Shown here: one piece after another, positions 8,553-15,929 of the stretch | How the letters are laid out: each line of letters opens with the position of its first letter | Numbering within the stretch: the stretch's first letter is position 1 | NCBI RefSeq assembly: GCF_026107375.2 | Contig: NZ_JAPCIA010000001.1 | Location: forward strand, 2,542,001-2,606,000 | From: Sphingomonas sp. BT-65 | GTDB taxonomy: Bacteria; Pseudomonadota; Alphaproteobacteria; Sphingomonadales; Sphingomonadaceae | Direction: 5' to 3' | DNA: 64,000 bases | Program-made: the position numbers and the translations under genes | Notes under the pieces: model-generated | What the model was told of the DNA's origin: nothing | Databases searched by the model: none | What the model saw: only the letters and a program-made list of their open reading frames with translations

Positions 8553-9242
8553 TCAGAACGGGCTGATGACCTGGAAGAAGCGGTTGAGCCACCCCTGCCG
8601 GCTGGCGCGGGCGACATCGCCCTTGCCGGTGTAGGAAATGCGGGCGTCGGCGACGCGGGTCGAGGCGATGCGGTTGTTCGCATCGATGTCGCTCGGCCGG
8701 ACTAGCCCCTTGATCTGGATGAACTCGTCGCCCCGGTTGAGCGTCACGCGCTTCTGCCCCTGCACGAGCATCGTACCGTTGGGATAGACTTCGGCAACGG
8801 TCACGCTGACCTCGCCCGACAGCGCATTCGCCTGGTCGGCGCTGCCCGCGCCCTTGAAGTTGCGCTTGCCGCTGACGCTGGCGTCGCTCTCCTTGAACAG
8901 CGACAATGCGCCGGTGGTCGGCGGGGTGATCGAGAAGCCGCCGCCGCTGTCGAGCTGCGAGCCGGCCGACTTGGACGCGCTGGTGCGCTCGGTCAGCACG
9001 ATCGTCAGCGGATCGCCGACGCGGCGCGCGCGCGTGCCCTCGTGCAGCGCGGCATAGCCCTGGCTCGCCTGGAAGATCGAGCCATTGGCGGGCGCGACCG
9101 GCGCGGCGGGGGCCGGAAGAGTGACGCTGAAGTCCTCCTTCGGCTTCTTGCCGCCGAACAGCTGTGCCTTGGCGGGCTGCGCGGTGAAGGCGAGCACGGC
9201 GACGATGACGGCGCCGGTAGCGAGACCTGCGGCGAACTTCAT
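8553..9242 (-). CDS. flgH: flagellar L-ring protein FlgH, without lipobox
   Basis: FlgH forms the outer-membrane L ring. The start at 9242 (MKFAAGLATG) gives 229 residues with a signal peptide ending AQPAKA. Conserved FlgH segments follow: LHEGTRARRVGDPLTIVLTE, VTVAEVYPNGTMLVQGQKRV, GLVRPSDIDANNRIAST and the C-terminal GWLNRFFQVISPF. Most FlgH proteins are lipoproteins with a cysteine after the signal peptide. Here there is no cysteine near the cleavage site, and cleavage by signal peptidase I before QLFGG is predicted instead. The gene sits between flgG and flgI. Confidence 0.93.
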   Translation of the reverse strand: MKFAAGLATGAVIVAVLAFTAQPAKAQLFGGKKPKEDFSVTLPAPAAPVAPANGSIFQASQGYAALHEGTRARRVGDPLTIVLTERTSASKSAGSQLDSGGGFSITPPTTGALSLFKESDASVSGKRNFKGAGSADQANALSGEVSVTVAEVYPNGTMLVQGQKRVTLNRGDEFIQIKGLVRPSDIDANNRIASTRVADARISYTGKGDVARASRQGWLNRFFQVISPF

Positions 9243-9267
9243 GACATTCCCCTTGGAAGCGTTGGCC

Positions 9268-10056
9268 TCAGATGTTCTGGTTGACATATTTGAGCATCTC
9301 ATCGGACGCCGAGATCATCTTCGAATTGACCTCATAGGCGCGCTGGGTCTCGATCATGTCGACCAGCTCCTCGACGACGTTGACATTCGAGCCCTCGAGC
9401 ATGCCCTGGCGGATATTGCCGCGGCCGTCCTGCCCGGCGATGCCGAGATTGACCGCGCCGCTGGCCGCGGTCTCGACCAGGAAATTGTCGCCGATCGCCT
9501 GGAGCCCCGCCGAATTGGGGAAGGCGGCGATCTGGATCTGGCCGACCTGCGACGCCTCGGTCTGGCCGGGGACGGTGGCCGAGACGGTGCCGTCGGTGCC
9601 GACGGTGATCGCGGTCGCCCCCTCGGGGATCGTGATGCCGGGCATCACCTGATAGCCCTCGGTGGTCACCAGCAGCCCCTCGGGGCTACGCGTGAAGTTG
9701 CCGGCGCGGGTATAGCCGAGCTGGCCGCCGGGCATCTGCACCTGGAAGAAGCCGTTGCCGTCGAGCGCCAGGTCGAGCGCGTTGCCGGTGGTCTGGAACG
9801 AGCCCTGGGTGTCGATCCGCGCGGTGCCCTGGATGCGCACGCCGGTGCCGAGGTTCAGGCCCGTGGCATATTGCGTCTCCGAGGTGCTCGCCGAGCCGGG
9901 CGCGGTGACGACCTGATAGGCCAGCGCCTCGAACGAGGCGCGGTCGCGCTTGAAGCCCGTCGTGTTGACGTTGGCGAGGTTGTTCGAGATCACCCGCATG
10001 CGCATGTCCTGGGCGTCGAGCCCGGTGCGCGCGATGTGCATTGCTGCGGAACCCAT
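9268..10056 (-). CDS. flgG: flagellar distal rod protein FlgG
   Basis: FlgG builds the distal rod. The 262-residue product, the typical length, starts GSAAMHIARTGLDAQDMRMRV and has the rod-family motif ISNNLANVNTTGFKRDRASF. It ends with EGSNVNVVEELVDMIETQRAYE and a terminal helix. GTG and ATG alternatives are not needed because a purine-rich GAAGGAACAGGA lies just before the ATG at 10056. It follows flgF by 24 bases in the flgB operon. Confidence 0.95.
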   Translation of the reverse strand: MGSAAMHIARTGLDAQDMRMRVISNNLANVNTTGFKRDRASFEALAYQVVTAPGSASTSETQYATGLNLGTGVRIQGTARIDTQGSFQTTGNALDLALDGNGFFQVQMPGGQLGYTRAGNFTRSPEGLLVTTEGYQVMPGITIPEGATAITVGTDGTVSATVPGQTEASQVGQIQIAAFPNSAGLQAIGDNFLVETAASGAVNLGIAGQDGRGNIRQGMLEGSNVNVVEELVDMIETQRAYEVNSKMISASDEMLKYVNQNI

Positions 10057-10080
10057 GGTCCTGTTCCTTCCTTAAATTCG

Positions 10081-10824
10081 TTAGCTCACCCGCATCAGCG
10101 ATGCGGAGCTCTCGTCCATCGTCTTGGCTTCGCGGAGCAGGTTGGCCTGCACCTCGTAGCTGCGCTGGTTCTCGATCATGTCGACCAGCGCCTGCGTCAG
10201 ATTGACGTTCGACTGCTCGAGCGCACCGGTCTGCACGCGCGCATCGAGATCGGCGGGCAGCGCGCCGCCGCCGCGGACATGGAGCAGATTGTCCAGGCCC
10301 TTGATCGTCTTGCTGCCCTGGTCGCTGACCAGCTTCAGCTGGTCGATCACCTGCGGTGGCTGGCTCGGATCGGCGCCCGGGGCGACGATCGAGATGGTGC
10401 CGTCGTCGGCGATCATGATCTTGTCGTGGGGCGGCACGGTGATGGGGCCCCCCGACCCCATCACCGGGAAACCGTCGCCGGTTTCCAAGACGCCACTCGG
10501 TGCGATGCGCAGGTCACCGCGCCGCGTGTAAGCTTCGCTGCCGTCGGCAGCCTGGACCGCGAGCCAATTGTCGCCGGTGATGGCGACGTCGAGCCCGCGC
10601 CCGGTCGAGACGATCGTGCCGGCGCGGCGGTCCATATCGACCACGGTCTCGGCGCTGGGCTGGCGGGATTCGTGCCCGTCGCCTTTGACCATCAGCCGCT
10701 CGAAATTGACCCGGTCGGCGCGGAAGCCGATCGTGGAGGCGTTCGCGATGTTGTTCGCGATCGTCGCCTGCGCATCCATCTGGCCCTTGAGCCCCGACAG
10801 TGCGGTATAGACGAGCCTGTCCAT
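10081..10824 (-). CDS. flgF: flagellar proximal rod protein FlgF
   Basis: FlgF is a proximal rod subunit. The 247-residue protein starts MDRLVYTALSGLKGQMDAQ, then IANNIANASTIGFRADRVNF, the rod/hook Asn-rich motif. It ends LEQSNVNLTQALVDMIENQRSYEVQ. The length and both ends fit FlgF, and the position between flgE and flgG is the usual one. Confidence 0.94.
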   Translation of the reverse strand: MDRLVYTALSGLKGQMDAQATIANNIANASTIGFRADRVNFERLMVKGDGHESRQPSAETVVDMDRRAGTIVSTGRGLDVAITGDNWLAVQAADGSEAYTRRGDLRIAPSGVLETGDGFPVMGSGGPITVPPHDKIMIADDGTISIVAPGADPSQPPQVIDQLKLVSDQGSKTIKGLDNLLHVRGGGALPADLDARVQTGALEQSNVNLTQALVDMIENQRSYEVQANLLREAKTMDESSASLMRVS

Positions 10825-10850
10825 CGCTTGGCCTCCTTAACCTACTGAAA

Positions 10851-12140
10851 TCAGCTGCGGATGTTGAAGATGGTCTGCGAGATCTGGCTCGCGGTATCGA
10901 GCGCCTTGGCGTTCGCCTGGAAGTTGCGCTGCGCCGCGATCAGGCCGACCAGCTCCTCCGTGATGTCGACGTTCGAGCGCTCGATCGCACCCGACATCAG
11001 CCCCCCGAACCCGTTGCTCCCCGGCTCGCCGAGGCGCGGCTCACCCGACAGGCCGGTGGCGGCCCAGGTCGAGTTGCCGAGCTGGCGCAGGCCCGAGGGG
11101 TTGGAGAAGTTGGCGAGCGCGATCTTGCCGAGCGCAAGGCTGTCGCCGTTCGAGAAGCTGGCGCGGACCGTGCCGTCCTCGCCCACCGTCACGCCGTCGA
11201 GCTGGCCGACCGCCTTGCCGTCCTGCGAACGGTTGTTGACGCTGAACGGTTGGCCGAGCTGGGTGGTCGTGCTGCCGAAGTCGAGCGCGATCTGCTGCTC
11301 GGTCGTGCTGGTGCCGACGGTGAACGGCGCGAACTGGGTCGGCGTGGTCGGTGCGCTCAGCGCGCCGTTGCTGTCGAAGGTCAGCGTGATCGGCTCCGGA
11401 TTGGCCGGATCGGTGCCGAGCTGCTTGTCGCCGACGAAGGTGTAGACCGACCAGGTGGCAGGTGCATCGGTGGTCTCGCGCACGAAATAGCTGGTCATCG
11501 TCAGCGGGTTGCCGCTGGCGTCGTAGATCGTGGTCTGGGTCGAATTGTTGTAGGTGCCCGGATCGAAGCGATCGAAGGCATAGGGCGTCTCCGGCGTGAA
11601 GCGCGATGCTTCCGACGGCACCGACGAATAGGCCGAAAGGTTGAGCGCGAGCCCGACATTCTTGGTCGCCTCGGGCACGCCGCTGGTCTGCGGCAGGCGC
11701 AGGTTGACGGTCGAGCCCATGCCGGTCGCGATCACCGCGCCCGAGCCGTCGACCGGATAGACCTGGAGGTACGAGCCCTGCGAATCCGTGACATAGCGGT
11801 CGCTGTCGACCAGGAAGCTGCCGTTGCGCGTGAAGTTGACGCCGGCCGCGTCGAGGCTCGGCTTGACCGCGAAGAAGCCATCGCCCGAAATTGCGATGTC
11901 GAGGCTGGACGACGATTGCTGCGTTCCGCCCTGGCCGAACTGCTGGCGGATCGCCTTCACCGTGGTGCCCGAACCGACCATCTGGTTGGGGTTCAGCGAG
12001 ACGCTCGACGCGATCACGTCGGCGAACTCGGTGCGGCTCTTCTTGAAGCCGTTGGTCGAGACGTTCGACAGGTTGTGGCTGATCGTCGACATGTCGGTCT
12101 GCGCCGCCTGAAGACCCGAGAGCGAGGTGTAGAAGGACAT
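10851..12140 (-). CDS. flgE: flagellar hook protein FlgE
   Basis: FlgE polymerises into the hook. The 429-residue product has the N-terminal MSFYTSLSGLQAAQTDMSTI and SHNLSNVSTNGFKKSRTEF motifs and the C-terminal ERSNVDITEELVGLIAAQRNFQ with a terminal helix ending TIFNIRS. The central part is Thr/Ser/Gly-rich, as expected for the exposed hook domains. It lies between flgD and flgF. The start has an AGGAG-like site in the 21-base gap after flgD. Confidence 0.95.
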   Translation of the reverse strand: MSFYTSLSGLQAAQTDMSTISHNLSNVSTNGFKKSRTEFADVIASSVSLNPNQMVGSGTTVKAIRQQFGQGGTQQSSSSLDIAISGDGFFAVKPSLDAAGVNFTRNGSFLVDSDRYVTDSQGSYLQVYPVDGSGAVIATGMGSTVNLRLPQTSGVPEATKNVGLALNLSAYSSVPSEASRFTPETPYAFDRFDPGTYNNSTQTTIYDASGNPLTMTSYFVRETTDAPATWSVYTFVGDKQLGTDPANPEPITLTFDSNGALSAPTTPTQFAPFTVGTSTTEQQIALDFGSTTTQLGQPFSVNNRSQDGKAVGQLDGVTVGEDGTVRASFSNGDSLALGKIALANFSNPSGLRQLGNSTWAATGLSGEPRLGEPGSNGFGGLMSGAIERSNVDITEELVGLIAAQRNFQANAKALDTASQISQTIFNIRS

Positions 12141-12161
12141 TGCTTAGGCTCCTGTGAGAAC

Positions 12162-12848
12162 TCAGCCGATCTTGCGGACGGCGGTGGTGGAAACCTGACC
12201 GATGCCGGGCAGGGTGAGGACGGGATTGCCGTCGCTGCCCATCGCCACCGCGGTGACGGGGGCCCAGACGAGCGGCTTGGCGGTGACCGCGCCGCCATCG
12301 GCGTTCTGCGCGGCGACACGGATCTTGAACGGGCCGTCGCCGGCGTCCTCGCCGGTGTCGGTCGAGCCGTCCCATTCGAACTCGATCTGGCCCTTGGTCG
12401 CAGAACCGAGCGAGACGTTCTTGAGGATCTCGCCGTTCGGCCCCTCGATCACGACATTGACCTCCGCCGCGTCGGCGCCGAGCTCGATCACGCCGCCGAG
12501 CGTGCCGTCGGTGCGCGGATAGGCGGTGCTGCCCTCGGTCAACACGGTGCGGCCGACCCACGAGACGAGGTCCGTGGTCGAGGTCGCGCCGAGCTTGGCG
12601 GCGATCGCCTGCAGCGTCGTATTCATCTCGCTGATGCCGGCGAGCGACGAGAATTGCGCCATCTGGGCGACCATCTGCGTGTTGTCGACCGGATCGAACG
12701 GGTCCTGGTTCTTCATCTGCGCGGTCATCAGCGTGAGGAAGTCGGACTGGTCCATCGCCTCCGAACCGAGCTTGTTCGTATTGGTCGCGCTGGTTCCGGT
12801 GCGGTTGATGCCCAGATTGGCCAGCGTCGTGTCAAAGCTCGTCGCCAT
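12162..12848 (-). CDS. flgD: flagellar hook-capping protein FlgD
   Basis: FlgD is the scaffold cap needed for hook growth. The 228-residue product contains the conserved SEAMDQSDFLTLMTAQMKNQDPFDPVDNTQMVAQMAQFS region at the N-terminus. A Tudor/FlgD-Ig-like C-terminal part follows (VVIEGPNGEILKNVSLGS and EFEWDGSTDTGE). Its ATG overlaps the flgC stop by one base, so it is probably translationally coupled. Confidence 0.95.
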   Translation of the reverse strand: MATSFDTTLANLGINRTGTSATNTNKLGSEAMDQSDFLTLMTAQMKNQDPFDPVDNTQMVAQMAQFSSLAGISEMNTTLQAIAAKLGATSTTDLVSWVGRTVLTEGSTAYPRTDGTLGGVIELGADAAEVNVVIEGPNGEILKNVSLGSATKGQIEFEWDGSTDTGEDAGDGPFKIRVAAQNADGGAVTAKPLVWAPVTAVAMGSDGNPVLTLPGIGQVSTTAVRKIG

Positions 12849-13261
12849 CAGCTGCGTCCCAGGTTGAGCGTCTGGGTGATCAGCGTCTTCGCCGTCTGCA
12901 TCACTTCGACATTGTTCTGATAGGTGCGCGCGGTCTCCATCATGTCGACCAGCTCGCGGGTCTCATCGACCGCGCTCTCCCAGATGTTGCCGTCCTTGTC
13001 GGCCATCGGGTTGCCGGGGTCGTAGCGCTTGGTCGGCGCCTCGCCCGCGGTGACGACGCTTTCGACATCGACGGTGGCGAGGTTGTTCGCGGCGTCGAAG
13101 GCGGTGCGGAACACCGGCTTCTGCGTGCGATAGGCCTCGGCCGCCGACGACGCGACCTGGCCGACATTGGCGAGGTTCGACGCGGTGGTGTTCATCCGCA
13201 CGAGCTGCGCCGACATGGCGCGGCCCGCGACCTGGAAGATGCTGAGCGGCTGATCGGCCAT
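12848..13261 (-). CDS. flgC: flagellar proximal rod protein FlgC
   Basis: FlgC is a proximal rod protein of usual size (137 residues). It starts PLSIFQVAGRAMSAQLVRMN and TTASNLANVGQVASSAAEAY. The conserved region RYDPGNPMADKDGNIWES is present, and the C-terminal helix is VDMMETARTYQNNVEVMQTAK. It begins 2 bases after the flgB stop. Confidence 0.95.
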   Translation of the reverse strand: MADQPLSIFQVAGRAMSAQLVRMNTTASNLANVGQVASSAAEAYRTQKPVFRTAFDAANNLATVDVESVVTAGEAPTKRYDPGNPMADKDGNIWESAVDETRELVDMMETARTYQNNVEVMQTAKTLITQTLNLGRS

Positions 13262-13263
13262 GA

Positions 13264-13617
13264 TTATTCTCCCTTCAGCGCGCGGGTAATGGTGGAGATG
13301 CGCCCGTTGAGGAACGCGAGCGTCGTCTGGTAGGCGACGGCGTTCTCGGCGAAGGCGGTCTGCTCGGTGGCGAGCTCGACGGTGTTGCCGTCGAGGCTCG
13401 GCTGGAGGGGCACGCGGAACTTGGTCGCGGCCGTGATCGGATCGGTGCCTTCCATGCCCGGCGTCTCGATCGCGTCGAGCGCCTCGCGGAAGTCGATGTC
13501 CTTGGCCTTGTAGCCGGGCGTCGAGGCGTTCGCGATGTTCGACGCGAGCACGCCCATGCGCTGCGAGCGCACCGCGAGCGCTGCACCGTGCACCCCGAAA
13601 AGACTGTTCTGACCCAT
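13264..13617 (-). CDS. flgB: flagellar proximal rod protein FlgB
   Basis: FlgB is a proximal rod subunit, 117 residues here. The start at 13617 (MGQNSLFGVHGAALAVRSQR) is preceded by GGAGGACG on the minus strand and gives the standard N-terminus with VLASNIANASTPGYKAKDIDF. The C-terminus is NAVAYQTTLAFLNGRISTI. It is the first gene of the rod-hook-ring operon, with a consensus sigma-54 promoter about 40 bases upstream. Confidence 0.95.
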   Translation of the reverse strand: MGQNSLFGVHGAALAVRSQRMGVLASNIANASTPGYKAKDIDFREALDAIETPGMEGTDPITAATKFRVPLQPSLDGNTVELATEQTAFAENAVAYQTTLAFLNGRISTITRALKGE

Positions 13618-13654
13618 GCTATGCGTCCTCCGCACATTTGTTCGCGGCCTTCCT

Positions 13655-13670
13655 AGCAATGGGCGTGCCA
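13655..13670 (-). promoter_or_regulatory. sigma-54 promoter of the flgB operon
   Basis: Read on the minus strand the sequence is TGGCACGCCCATTGCT. This matches the -24/-12 consensus TGGCAC-N5-TTGC exactly, with GG and GC 10 bases apart. The predicted transcript starts near 13644, giving a leader of about 27 bases with a good ribosome site before flgB. Confidence 0.9.
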
Positions 13671-13701
13671 GTTTCCGGGGCGGGGCCTGAAATCGCCCGA
13701 A

Positions 13702-13771
13702 TTGCCGGGAAGCGCCGAGCGAGCGGCAAGATGTTGCCGGGGGCGGCAATGGATTTTGCCGGTTTTGCCGG
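13702..13771. promoter_or_regulatory. enhancer cluster between divergent sigma-54 promoters
   Basis: Six copies of the half-site TTGCCG/CGGCAA lie within 70 bases. Two form inverted repeats: CGGCAA-GATG-TTGCCG (13724-13739) and CGGCAA-TGGATT-TTGCCG (13744-13761). Single half-sites lie at 13702 and 13765. They sit between the flgB promoter and the divergent sigma-54 promoter at 13825. I infer a shared binding region for the sigma-54 activator encoded at 23709. The resemblance to Caulobacter ftr elements is from memory and was not aligned. Confidence 0.65.
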
Positions 13772-13824
13772 TCGCCGACGCTGCACCGCCTGCACGGGCC
13801 TCGCATGGGGGCGGGCGGGCGACT

Positions 13825-13840
13825 TGGCCCGGGGCTTGCA
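13825..13840 (+). promoter_or_regulatory. sigma-54 promoter of the second stator operon
   Basis: TGGCCCGGGGCTTGCA has the -24 GG and -12 GC separated by 10 bases, with only one change from the core consensus. The predicted transcription start is at about 13851, one base before the ATG at 13852, so the transcript would be essentially leaderless. Confidence 0.82.
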
Positions 13841-13851
13841 AAGATACGCGC

Positions 13852-14532
13852 ATGAATATCGCCGCGCTTTCCGAATCTGCCTTCAGCCTGGTCCCGGGCA
13901 CCTTTCTCGATCCGGTCGCGATCGGGATCGTGCTGGGCGGCACCGCGCTCACCGTGGTGCTGCGCAATTGCGCCGCCGATGTCGGCCGCGCCGTGGCGGC
14001 GCTGGTCAGCTTGGGGCGGCGGCCGTTCAGCGCCGATGCGCTGCTCGACCAGACCGCGTCGCTCGAGCGCATCGCCCGGCGGCACGGGCTGTTCTCGCTC
14101 GACCGGTCGGTGATCGCCGATCCCGACATGGCGGCGGCGGTCGAGGCGGCGGTCGACGGCGCCGAGCCCGAGCAGGTCGCGCGGCTGGTCAATGATCGCA
14201 TCACCGCCCGCGCCGAGCGGCACCGCGCCGCGATCGAGGTATGGACCGGCGCGGCCGAGGCGGCGCCGGCGATGGGGCTGATCGGCACGATCCTGGGCCT
14301 GGTCCGGATGTTCGCGTCGATGCAGGATCCCGCGACGATCGGCGCGGCGATGGCCGTCGCGCTGCTCGCGACGCTTTATGGCGCGCTGGTCGCCAACCTG
14401 ATCGCGATGCCGGTGGCGTCGCGGCTCAAGCGGCTCGCGCGGGCAGAGGCGGGCGAACGGTTGCGGCTCGCCGCACCGCTCGCCCAGCTCGCATCGCTCG
14501 AGCGCGCGCGCAAGCGGGAGCTCGCGGCATGA
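13852..14532 (+). CDS. second MotA-like proton-channel protein
   Basis: The 226-residue product belongs to the MotA/TolQ/ExbB superfamily. It has a first membrane segment near residues 22-37, a charged cytoplasmic loop, and the signature APAMGLIGTILGLVRMF (about 138-154, with the key proline). Then comes LYGALVANLIAMPVASRLK, the last membrane helix. The start at 13852 has no ribosome-binding site, and the next in-frame start (GTG, codon 27) lies within the membrane helix. The stop overlaps the next gene's ATG (ATGA). With that gene it forms a second stator-like pair, distinct from motAB at 2831-4602. It lies upstream of flgA, so a flagellar role is likely. Confidence 0.85.
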   Translation: MNIAALSESAFSLVPGTFLDPVAIGIVLGGTALTVVLRNCAADVGRAVAALVSLGRRPFSADALLDQTASLERIARRHGLFSLDRSVIADPDMAAAVEAAVDGAEPEQVARLVNDRITARAERHRAAIEVWTGAAEAAPAMGLIGTILGLVRMFASMQDPATIGAAMAVALLATLYGALVANLIAMPVASRLKRLARAEAGERLRLAAPLAQLASLERARKRELAA

Positions 14533-15044
14533 CCCCAATTGCTTCTGGCGACATGTGGGACGAGATCGCGCCGGCGCGCTCGGTCTGGGTGATCACCCTT
14601 GCCGACCTTGCGCTGCTGCTGGTCGGTTTCTTCGTGCTGCTCCAGGCCAATCGCGAGCTCGATCGCGCGACATTGCTCGCGGGCCTGCGCGCGGGGTTCG
14701 GGATCGAAGAGGCGGTCGTGCCGCCGATGGCGGTGGCGGCCGCGCGCGTGGAAGGGTTCGCCGAGGGATCGGCGGTCGCCGACATGTCCGGCGCCATCCT
14801 CTGGGCGCGTGGGGCCGCGCGCGACCCGCGTACGCGGATCGCCATCACCGGCTCGGCCGAGGGCGCGCGCGATATCGACCCAGCCACGGGTAGCGCGGCG
14901 ATCCTCGCCGCTGACCGTGCGCGCACGGTCGCCGCGGCACTCGTTCGCAGCGGCGCGGCCGATCCGGCGCGCATTTCGATTGTCACCGATCCCGGCAAGC
15001 GCCGGGCCGTCATCCTCTCCGTCGGCTTTGCCGGCACGAATTGA
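14529..15044 (+). CDS. second MotB-like protein with degenerate OmpA domain
   Basis: The 171-residue protein has a MotB-type membrane helix, VITLADLALLLVGFFVLLQ (about residues 21-39), with Asp26 in the position of the proton-binding Asp. The periplasmic part is short. Where OmpA-like domains carry a GHTD-like motif, this one reads AITGSAEG. The later helix with a conserved Arg is recognisable as LAADRARTVAAALVRSGAAD. Peptidoglycan binding may thus be altered. It overlaps the MotA-like gene by 4 bases and is followed by flgA 13 bases later. Confidence 0.78.
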   Translation: MTPIASGDMWDEIAPARSVWVITLADLALLLVGFFVLLQANRELDRATLLAGLRAGFGIEEAVVPPMAVAAARVEGFAEGSAVADMSGAILWARGAARDPRTRIAITGSAEGARDIDPATGSAAILAADRARTVAAALVRSGAADPARISIVTDPGKRRAVILSVGFAGTN

Positions 15045-15057
15045 AGTGGAGGCATCC

Positions 15058-15579
15058 ATGAACGCCATTCTCCTTTCCGCCCTGCTTGCCGGCGCGACGC
15101 CGGCGGGATTTCAGTCGACCGAAGCGCTCGACCGGCTGGTCGAGCAGTTCGCCGGCGCGCCGATCGGCGACATGGGCGGTGCGCGCGCGCCGGTCGACAA
15201 GCGCCTGAAGCTCGCCGCGTGCGACGCGCCGGAGCTGAGCTGGCGTTCGGCGGCCGAGGACGCGGTGGTGATCCGCTGCCAGGGCCCGCAGCAATGGCGC
15301 GTGTTCGTGGCGGTCAACGCGCTGCCCAAGGCGGCGCCGGCTGCGGTCGCGCCGGTGCGTCCGGCCGCGCCGGTCAAGGCGGAGGCGGTGATCAAGCGCG
15401 GCGATCCGGTACTGGTCGAGGCCGGCGCCGCCGGCTTCTCGATCACGCGCGAAGGGCTCGCGATGGCCGATGCCCCCGCGGGGGGCCGCGTGCTGGTCAA
15501 GGTCGACGACAAGCGCCCGCCGGTCGCCGCGATCGCGGTCGAGCCGGGGCGCGCGCGGCTGCCCGGATTCGGCGACTGA
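15058..15579 (+). CDS. flgA: P-ring assembly chaperone FlgA
   Basis: FlgA is the periplasmic chaperone for FlgI. The start at 15058 follows a GTGGAGG ribosome site and gives 173 residues with a short Ala/Leu-rich signal peptide (MNAILLSALLAGATPAGF). An N-terminal domain with two cysteines (LAACDAPELSW and IRCQGPQQW) is followed by the SAF domain VIKRGDPVLVEAGAAGFSITREGLAMADAPAGGRV, typical of FlgA. The family is divergent in sequence, but the domain order and flagellar context make the call good. Confidence 0.85.
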   Translation: MNAILLSALLAGATPAGFQSTEALDRLVEQFAGAPIGDMGGARAPVDKRLKLAACDAPELSWRSAAEDAVVIRCQGPQQWRVFVAVNALPKAAPAAVAPVRPAAPVKAEAVIKRGDPVLVEAGAAGFSITREGLAMADAPAGGRVLVKVDDKRPPVAAIAVEPGRARLPGFGD

Positions 15580-15587
15580 ATTTTTCC

Positions 15588-15614
15588 TAAAGCTTTCCCG
15601 GCGAGGGTCGTTTT
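15588..15614 (+). promoter_or_regulatory. candidate sigma-28 promoter before flgM
   Basis: TAAAGCTT-N11-GTCGTTTT matches the FliA consensus TAAAGTTT-N11-GCCGATAA in 7 of 8 bases of the upstream element, with exact spacing. Only 4 of 8 bases match in the downstream element. The predicted start would be about 20 bases before flgM. FliA regulation of flgM is common, which supports the reading. The downstream mismatch keeps confidence low. Confidence 0.4.
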
Positions 15615-15644
15615 CGCGTATGTCCGCAGGATAAAGGTGCGAAC

Positions 15645-15929
15645 ATGGTGGAACCAACTGGCTTCAAGCCCGCGATTGCCGACCGGCGTCTGACGCCGGT
15701 GACCCCGGCCGCGCCCGTCAGGGCGGCGGAGGGGCCGACGCAGGTCGCGCAGACCAGCTCCGCCGCAGCCCTGACCCAGACCGCGGCGGCGAGCGCCCCG
15801 GTCGACGCCGAGCGCGTCGCGCGGATCAAGAAGGCGATCGCCGACGGCAAGTTCCCGCTGGTCCCCTCGACCGTCGCCGACCGGCTGCTCGCGCTCAAGC
15901 TCCAGTGGAACCCGCATGACAAGGCGTGA
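15645..15929 (+). CDS. flgM: anti-sigma-28 factor FlgM
   Basis: FlgM binds and inhibits FliA until it is exported through the completed hook-basal body. The 94-residue protein has an Ala/Thr/Pro-rich disordered N-terminus and the FlgM C-terminal helix region VDAERVARIKKAIADGKFPL followed by VPSTVADRLLALKLQW. It overlaps the start of the flgN-like gene by 14 bases. Its target FliA is encoded at 19297. Confidence 0.85.
   Translation: MVEPTGFKPAIADRRLTPVTPAAPVRAAEGPTQVAQTSSAAALTQTAAASAPVDAERVARIKKAIADGKFPLVPSTVADRLLALKLQWNPHDKA

Noticed and set aside
10800-12920. A 706-codon plus-strand open frame opposite flgE and flgD
   Set aside because: It is antisense to conserved hook genes and has the same low-complexity Arg/Gly/Ala composition expected from codon bias.
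13623-14538. A long minus-strand extension of flgB upstream of 13617
   Set aside because: It runs across the sigma-54 promoter and opposite the second stator gene. The flgB N-terminus and ribosome site fix the start at 13617.
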